This document shows positions 59,820 through 64,000 of a stretch of DNA of 64,000 bases, one piece after another; the stretch's first letter is position 1; each line of letters begins with the position of its first letter. The DNA lies in the NCBI GenBank assembly GCA_046327915.1, contig JAXLXO010000033.1:7093-71092 (forward strand). Direction: 5' to 3'. The notes beneath the pieces were generated by a model that was given only the letters and a program-made list of their open reading frames with translations, searched no databases and was not told where the DNA came from. Origin of the DNA: VGTK01 sp046327915 (GTDB taxonomy: Bacteria; Desulfobacterota; Binatia; UBA12015). The translations under genes were made by a program, and so were the position numbers.

Positions 59820-62618
59820 TCACGGCGTCGGCGACAGGTTCGCGAAGATGCCCATGTGTCCGCCGCTCAGACGCGACACCTCGACGCCCTGCAGCTGCAG
59901 GCCGAAGAACTGCGGCAGGGGAATGCTGCCGAGCGCATCGGCGAGGCTCGGGAGAAGCGGCCCGAGCAGCGCCGGCACGACCGACTGCACAGCCGCCTCG
60001 TCCACGCTGAGCGGGTTCTCGATCAGTGCGATCGTCAGATCCGCCGGACCCGGCGGCGTGATCGCGAGCGTGATCGCCCCCATGCTGAACGCCATGTTGA
60101 AGCCGAGCCGCGCGTCGACGGCGATCGTCGCCAGCACCACCTCGTTCGAGGTGTTCGGGTCGGCGACGATGTCCGCCATCAACTGCGCCATCTTGAGCTC
60201 GGCGATCTCGCCGAGCGGACCGGCGGCGCCGGTCAGCACCGGCGCGATCGTCGGCGCGAGCCGCACCGCGATCGGCGTCGCCGGCGGCAAGATCGCGAAC
60301 TCCGGGAAGAACCCGGCGAGAAGACCGGTCGTGAGCGTGATCGGGCCTCCACCGAGGTCGATCTGCTGCAGCTCGGTGCGCAGCAGGCCGCTCTCGATCT
60401 GGGCGCGAAGCAGCTGGTTGAACGCGGAGGTGGACAGCGTGATCCCGAGCCCGAACGGCACACCGTGCGGTGTGTTCGCGCCGAAGGTCGGGAACGTCTC
60501 CGGCACGTCATAGGACGCGGTCAGGTCCGGCGCCTCCGGATCCGGCAGCGACGCCGACGCGGCCGCGTTGATCTTGAACGTGATGCCGACCGGGTCCTCG
60601 AGCGCCGCGGTCATCGGGGTGTCGAGCACGACGCCGAGGCCGTCACCGATCGGTCCGGCGATCTCGATGCCCTCGAGCGCGGTCTCGATCGCACCGGCGA
60701 TCGGCGTGTTGCCGTTGGCATCCTCGGTGTTGAGGAAGTCCTCGAGCGAGCCCTCGAACAGCCCCTGCAGGTCCCCGATGAAGGCGTCGATCAGGACCTC
60801 GACCAGACCGCCCAGCAGACCACCGCACGTGGTGGTGTGGTTGAACCCGCCCAGCACCACATCGTTGGCGCCGATCTGGTCGACGTCGATCTGCGTCGGC
60901 TGCCCGACCTGCGGCGACAGGGCGTAGTCGCCGAAGATGTTCACCACGTTCGACGTGATGTCGATCGTGCAGCTGATCGAGACGCCGCTGACGCTGTTCA
61001 CGTTCGCGCGGACGTAGAGGTTGGTCAGCGTGATGTCCGCCGCGACGAAGTTCGTCTGCGAGTCCATGTCGATGCTGAACCCGCCGATCGACGGCGGCGG
61101 CGAGCCGCTGATGGTCACGTCGACGCGCCCGAGGCAGCCGAAGATCGAGTCCTGGTAGCAGTAGTCGTCGAGCACCAGCGTGTTCGGCGGGATCAGCTCG
61201 GCCGGGTTGATGTCGACGAGGCTCTCGACGGCGGGCTCGATCGAGTCGAGGCCGCTGTCGTTGAAGCGCATGCCGATGCCGTTGGGCGAGTAGCCGCCCT
61301 CGGGAATCGACGGCCCGGCGATGACGACGACGCGGGCGTTCTGCTTCTCGCCGTCGTTGATGCGCGTCAGCGTCGCGAGGACCGGGTTGAACACGGCCGC
61401 CGGGTTGAGATTGACGGTCGTCGAGAAGGTCTTGTCCGGCTGGATCGTCACCGGCGCGCCGTTGACGGTCAGGGCAACGTTGTTGAGATTGACGTTCTCG
61501 ACGTAGCCGGTGACGTTCGCCGTCGCGGCCAGCGAGAAGACGCCGTTCACCGGCGTGGTGATGACCACGCGCGGCAGCTCGCAGGCAGCCGCGGTGGTCT
61601 CGAACTGGCAGGTCGAGCTGCAGCAGTCGCCGCCGACCGAGTTGCCGTCGTCGCACTGCTCGGACGGCAGATCGAGGATGTCGTCGCCGCAGACCGGCAG
61701 CGCCTCGCGGCAGCTGTCGTTCACGGTGCCGTCGTCGAACAGGTCGCAGTCACGCGACAGGCCGTTGATCTCGTTGAGCTGCTGGCAGAGGCGGCAGTCG
61801 ATGCGGTCGACGAGGCAGCCCGCGAAGCCGCTGCCGGCCCCGGTGCACTCGCCAGGGAACACCGTGTCGAGGTTCTGCCCGAAGCACGACTTGCCGATCG
61901 TCGAGGTGAGCTTGGCCTCGCACTGCTTGTCGATCAGCCCCTTCGGGTCCGGCTGTCCGCTCGCCGGGTTGCCGCCGTCCATGAGGCACGTCGACTCGAG
62001 CAGCCCTTCGCTCGCGAGCCCATTCTTGAGGCTCGCCTTCTCGCACTTGTTGTATTCCTTGCGCTTGGTGCGCTCGCACTTGAGGAGCTGCTTGGTCACC
62101 GCAGACTGGCACTTCGCGCCGATCGCGTTCGCGGCGCCGACCAGCACCGCGTCGTCGAGCGGGTTGCCGAGCACGTCGATCAGCAGCGTGTTCTCCGCCT
62201 TGATCGCGCTCGCGCTCGCCGTCTCCGCATAGATCTCGTGCAGGGCGGCGTCGTACTCGAGCGGGCTCGCCGGAGGAACGTAGGGGCCCGCGAGCTCGGG
62301 CACCGCGAAGCCCGGCAGGTCCGCCGGCGTGCAGCTCTTGAGCTCCTTGATGATCGAGACCAGCTGCTTCTTGGCGACCTTGCCCTTCGCGTCGGCGTTG
62401 AAGCACGCGAGAGCCGCGGCCGGGCTTCCGAGCGTGCCCTTCGCGGCGTCCTTCAGACAGCTGCTGATCGCGCCGGCCTGCGCCCACCCGACCGCGTCCG
62501 CGTTCAGATCTGCCGTGGCGCTGCACGACTGCTGCACCGCATCCTGCACCTGCGCTCCGGCGGGTACGGCGGCGAACGCGAGGAAGAGACCACTAAGAAC
62601 GACGATCGACCTTCTCAT
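59820..62618 (-). CDS. Large secreted Cys-rich protein with myxo-type disulfide repeat
   Basis: 932 aa. Signal peptide RRSIVVLSGLFLAFAAVPAGAQV (cleavage near 24). A Cys-rich region (~25-370) has a myxobacterial Cys-rich repeat, PVCGDDILDLPSEQCDDGNSVGGDCCSSTC. Then Ig-like segments (VVITTPVNGVFSLAATANVTGYV), and a C-terminal ~400 residues of beta-rich repeats with amphipathic Leu stretches (NQLLRAQIESGLLRTELQQI) that recall tubular lipid-binding/BPI-like proteins. Probably exported to the surface or outer membrane. Lipid binding is inference; no catalytic motif found. Confidence 0.7.
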   Translation of the reverse strand: MRRSIVVLSGLFLAFAAVPAGAQVQDAVQQSCSATADLNADAVGWAQAGAISSCLKDAAKGTLGSPAAALACFNADAKGKVAKKQLVSIIKELKSCTPADLPGFAVPELAGPYVPPASPLEYDAALHEIYAETASASAIKAENTLLIDVLGNPLDDAVLVGAANAIGAKCQSAVTKQLLKCERTKRKEYNKCEKASLKNGLASEGLLESTCLMDGGNPASGQPDPKGLIDKQCEAKLTSTIGKSCFGQNLDTVFPGECTGAGSGFAGCLVDRIDCRLCQQLNEINGLSRDCDLFDDGTVNDSCREALPVCGDDILDLPSEQCDDGNSVGGDCCSSTCQFETTAAACELPRVVITTPVNGVFSLAATANVTGYVENVNLNNVALTVNGAPVTIQPDKTFSTTVNLNPAAVFNPVLATLTRINDGEKQNARVVVIAGPSIPEGGYSPNGIGMRFNDSGLDSIEPAVESLVDINPAELIPPNTLVLDDYCYQDSIFGCLGRVDVTISGSPPPSIGGFSIDMDSQTNFVAADITLTNLYVRANVNSVSGVSISCTIDITSNVVNIFGDYALSPQVGQPTQIDVDQIGANDVVLGGFNHTTTCGGLLGGLVEVLIDAFIGDLQGLFEGSLEDFLNTEDANGNTPIAGAIETALEGIEIAGPIGDGLGVVLDTPMTAALEDPVGITFKINAAASASLPDPEAPDLTASYDVPETFPTFGANTPHGVPFGLGITLSTSAFNQLLRAQIESGLLRTELQQIDLGGGPITLTTGLLAGFFPEFAILPPATPIAVRLAPTIAPVLTGAAGPLGEIAELKMAQLMADIVADPNTSNEVVLATIAVDARLGFNMAFSMGAITLAITPPGPADLTIALIENPLSVDEAAVQSVVPALLGPLLPSLADALGSIPLPQFFGLQLQGVEVSRLSGGHMGIFANLSPTP

Positions 62619-62777
62619 CGCGACTCTCGCTTGCCGGGCGGAAACGTCGAGGTTCCGTCGCGGCCTAGTCTTGGGCGCCCCGGGGCGCGGTGTGGATGGA
62701 TCAGGTGGCGCTTCGGCCGATGGCCGACTGGAGCCCTCCGTGCCTCGTGCGGCAGCACCGTACAAGGCGAGCGCCGG

Positions 62778-62805
62778 ACTATCCGAATGGTCGCGGTGCG
62801 GTCAA
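62778..62805 (-). promoter_or_regulatory. Possible sigma70-like promoter for the 932-aa secreted protein
   Basis: On the minus strand TTGACC (62805-62800) and GATAGT (62783-62778), spacer 16 bp. It lies 160 bp upstream of the ATG and downstream of tRNA-Cys. Only moderate consensus match. Confidence 0.35.
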
Positions 62806-62859
62806 GCTTTCTGCCCCGAATGCGGGCAGGTGGCGGTCGCGCGGCAGCGGTACGGCGAG

Positions 62860-62932
62860 AGGCGGCGGTGAGAATCGAACTCACGAATAAAGGTTTTGCA
62901 GACCTTCCCCTTAGCCACTTGGGTACGCCGCC
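62860..62932 (-). tRNA. tRNA-Cys (anticodon GCA)
   Basis: 73-nt tRNA on the minus strand: acceptor GGCGGCG/CGCCGCC, D-arm CCAAGTGGCTAAGG, anticodon loop GTCTGCAAAACC, T-arm GTGAGTTCGATTCTCAC, discriminator U as expected for cysteine tRNAs. CCA not encoded. A 74-bp gap separates it from the TPR gene stop. Confidence 0.97.
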
Positions 62933-63006
62933 CGGGCCGGGAACGCGCCAGAAGCGCCCCGCCGCACTAACACGCAGGCACAACGCGCGCTAGCCGAAGA
63001 GACGGA

Positions 63007-64000
63007 TCAGCCGGGCTCGAGCTCGGTCTGCGGCTTGCGCCGCGACGCCTCTGCCCGCTTCGCGTCGGTCAGATGCGAGCGCGCGACCGCGGCCCACTCG
63101 CTGCCGGGCTCGAGGTCCAGAAAACGCTCCCAGTGCTTGCGCGCGAGCGACCAGCTCGACAGCTTCTCGGCGACGAGCGCGAGATTGAAGTGCGCGTCGG
63201 CGTAGCCGGGCCAGAGCGCGATCGCGCGACGGTACGCACGCGCCGCCCCCAGCAGGTCGCCGATCTCGTCGCAGGCGTTGCCGAGGTTGAAGTGGGTGCG
63301 CGGATTCTCGGAGTCGAGCGACGTCGCGCGCGCGTACATCTCGCGTGCGCGCGCGAACTCGCCGAGCTCGTAGTAGATGTTGCCGAGGTTGATCAGCGAC
63401 GGTACGTGCGCGGGGTCGATCTTGAGCGCGCGCTGGTACGCGGCGATCGCGGTCGGATAGCTCGACCGGTCGCGGTCCGCCCAGAAGCCGACGTCGAACC
63501 AGGCGTCCGCGGACTCCGACTCGGGACGAACCGAGATCCGCCGTGGCTTCGGCTTGATCGCCGCCATCGGGAAGCGGAACTCGAGCTGCCCCTTCAGCCC
63601 GGGCGAGAGCCGCTGGATGACCTGCGCGAGCGTGAGACCCGCGCCGAGCATCTCGTCGACCTGGCGCAGCACGCGCAGATCGCCGAAGCGGTAGCCGATG
63701 CCGTTCGGCAGCGCGACGGGCTTCAGCAGCCCGTGCTTCGCGAGGCTCCGACGGCGCGCCCACGTCACGCGCGGATAGAGACGCGCGGCGTGCCGGGCCG
63801 GGACGAGATCGGTCAGCTCCGGCGGATCGGGCAGCGTGTCGGTGGTGACCGCGCAGACGAGGTTCAGGAACTGAGCCTCGGTGAGGGTGCGCCCCGCGGC
63901 CTCGACGGCCGGACGTCCTCCGTTGCCCAGAACGAGGTAGTCCAGCGCGGGACCGCGTGCGACGCGTCCGCCGACGCTGTGGACGAGCTCGCGCGCGAGT
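63007..64000 (-). CDS. MerR-like DNA-binding plus TPR-repeat protein (5' end outside window)
   Basis: The frame is open from base 63999 down to the stop, so the gene begins beyond the window; a GTG at 63768 is internal. About 330 residues are seen. The window part starts with a helical segment (LDYLVLGNGGRPAVEAAGR), then a MerR-type winged helix (RRRSLAKHGLLKPVALPNGIGYRFGDLRVLRQVDEMLGAGLTLAQV-like). It ends with four TPR repeats from about residue 160 (AIAAYQRALKIDPAH, REMYARATSLDSENP, YRRAIALWPGYADAH, KHWERFLDLEPGSE). Possibly a regulator with a protein-interaction arm. Partner unknown. Confidence 0.8.
   Translation of the reverse strand, partial: LARELVHSVGGRVARGPALDYLVLGNGGRPAVEAAGRTLTEAQFLNLVCAVTTDTLPDPPELTDLVPARHAARLYPRVTWARRRSLAKHGLLKPVALPNGIGYRFGDLRVLRQVDEMLGAGLTLAQVIQRLSPGLKGQLEFRFPMAAIKPKPRRISVRPESESADAWFDVGFWADRDRSSYPTAIAAYQRALKIDPAHVPSLINLGNIYYELGEFARAREMYARATSLDSENPRTHFNLGNACDEIGDLLGAARAYRRAIALWPGYADAHFNLALVAEKLSSWSLARKHWERFLDLEPGSEWAAVARSHLTDAKRAEASRRKPQTELEPG

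Noticed and set aside
58236..62993. A 1585-codon open frame on the + strand
   Set aside because: It runs antisense to RNase D, tRNA-Leu and the secreted protein. High GC leaves long open shadow frames, and its translation is Arg/Ala/Asp-rich without family motifs.

Overview
The window is a gene-dense, very GC-rich (roughly 70% by eye) bacterial chromosome segment. Lipoprotein signal sequences, a periplasmic lytic transglycosylase, a SurA/DsbA-type envelope protein and a WecD/WecE-like amino-sugar pair point to a Gram-negative cell. Several CoA ligases, crotonases, a class III CoA-transferase, a bacterial mevalonate cluster and a Cys-rich repeat of myxobacterial type suggest a deltaproteobacteria-like lineage such as Binatota or Myxococcota. 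That placement is inference; there is no rRNA gene to test it. I see no rRNA, CRISPR array, insertion sequence, prophage or replication origin.

Layout. 1-9.9 kb: end of a crotonase gene, then a seven-gene leftward run: two PaaK-like ligases, a shortened AMP-binding protein, a CaiB/BaiF CoA-transferase, an enoyl-CoA hydratase, an acyl-CoA synthetase and a secreted SurA/DsbA-like protein. Many junctions are 4-bp ATGA/GTGA overlaps. 10-15 kb: DEAD-box helicase, monoacylglycerol-lipase-like hydrolase, a secreted protein and a ceramidase-like lipoprotein. 15.6-21 kb: leftward mevalonate operon mvaD-pmk-fni-mvaA-mvk, which runs from HMG-CoA to IPP/DMAPP; HMG-CoA synthase is absent. 21-31 kb: small regulator, ferritin-like protein, DsbA-type lipoprotein, sulfite/nitrite reductase with a cold-shock-like companion, cupin, EF-P, another crotonase and an epoxide-hydrolase-like enzyme.

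31.1-31.55 kb: a gene-free stretch with a sigma70-like promoter, several stable hairpins and an intrinsic terminator. It looks like an unannotated structured RNA of about 365 nt. It carries a 15-nt perfect complement of the 16S 3' end ahead of a 15-codon ORF. This is the strongest candidate for something undescribed.

31.5-36.3 kb: rhodanese-ThiF protein and an oxidative-stress/iron group (rubrerythrin, DUF3501, Fur/PerR type, BFD-like ferredoxin). 36.4-44.4 kb: glgC, a copper-monooxygenase-like lipoprotein, GST, lipA-lipB-E2 and rnhB. 44.5-56.4 kb: acyl-CoA dehydrogenase, then a surface-polysaccharide region (CgeB-like protein, ABC exporter, glycosidase-GT2 fusion, GT2, acetyltransferase, PLP aminotransferase, large polytopic protein). 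56.5-64 kb: MOSC protein, lytic transglycosylase, tRNA-Leu directly behind RNase D, a 932-aa secreted Cys-rich protein, tRNA-Cys and a MerR-TPR protein cut by the window edge.

Genes together. The first operon activates, transfers and hydrates CoA esters of an unknown acid. The mevalonate genes feed isoprenoid synthesis. LipA/LipB supply lipoyl groups for the adjacent E2. The 46-56 kb genes build and export a glycan containing an amino sugar.
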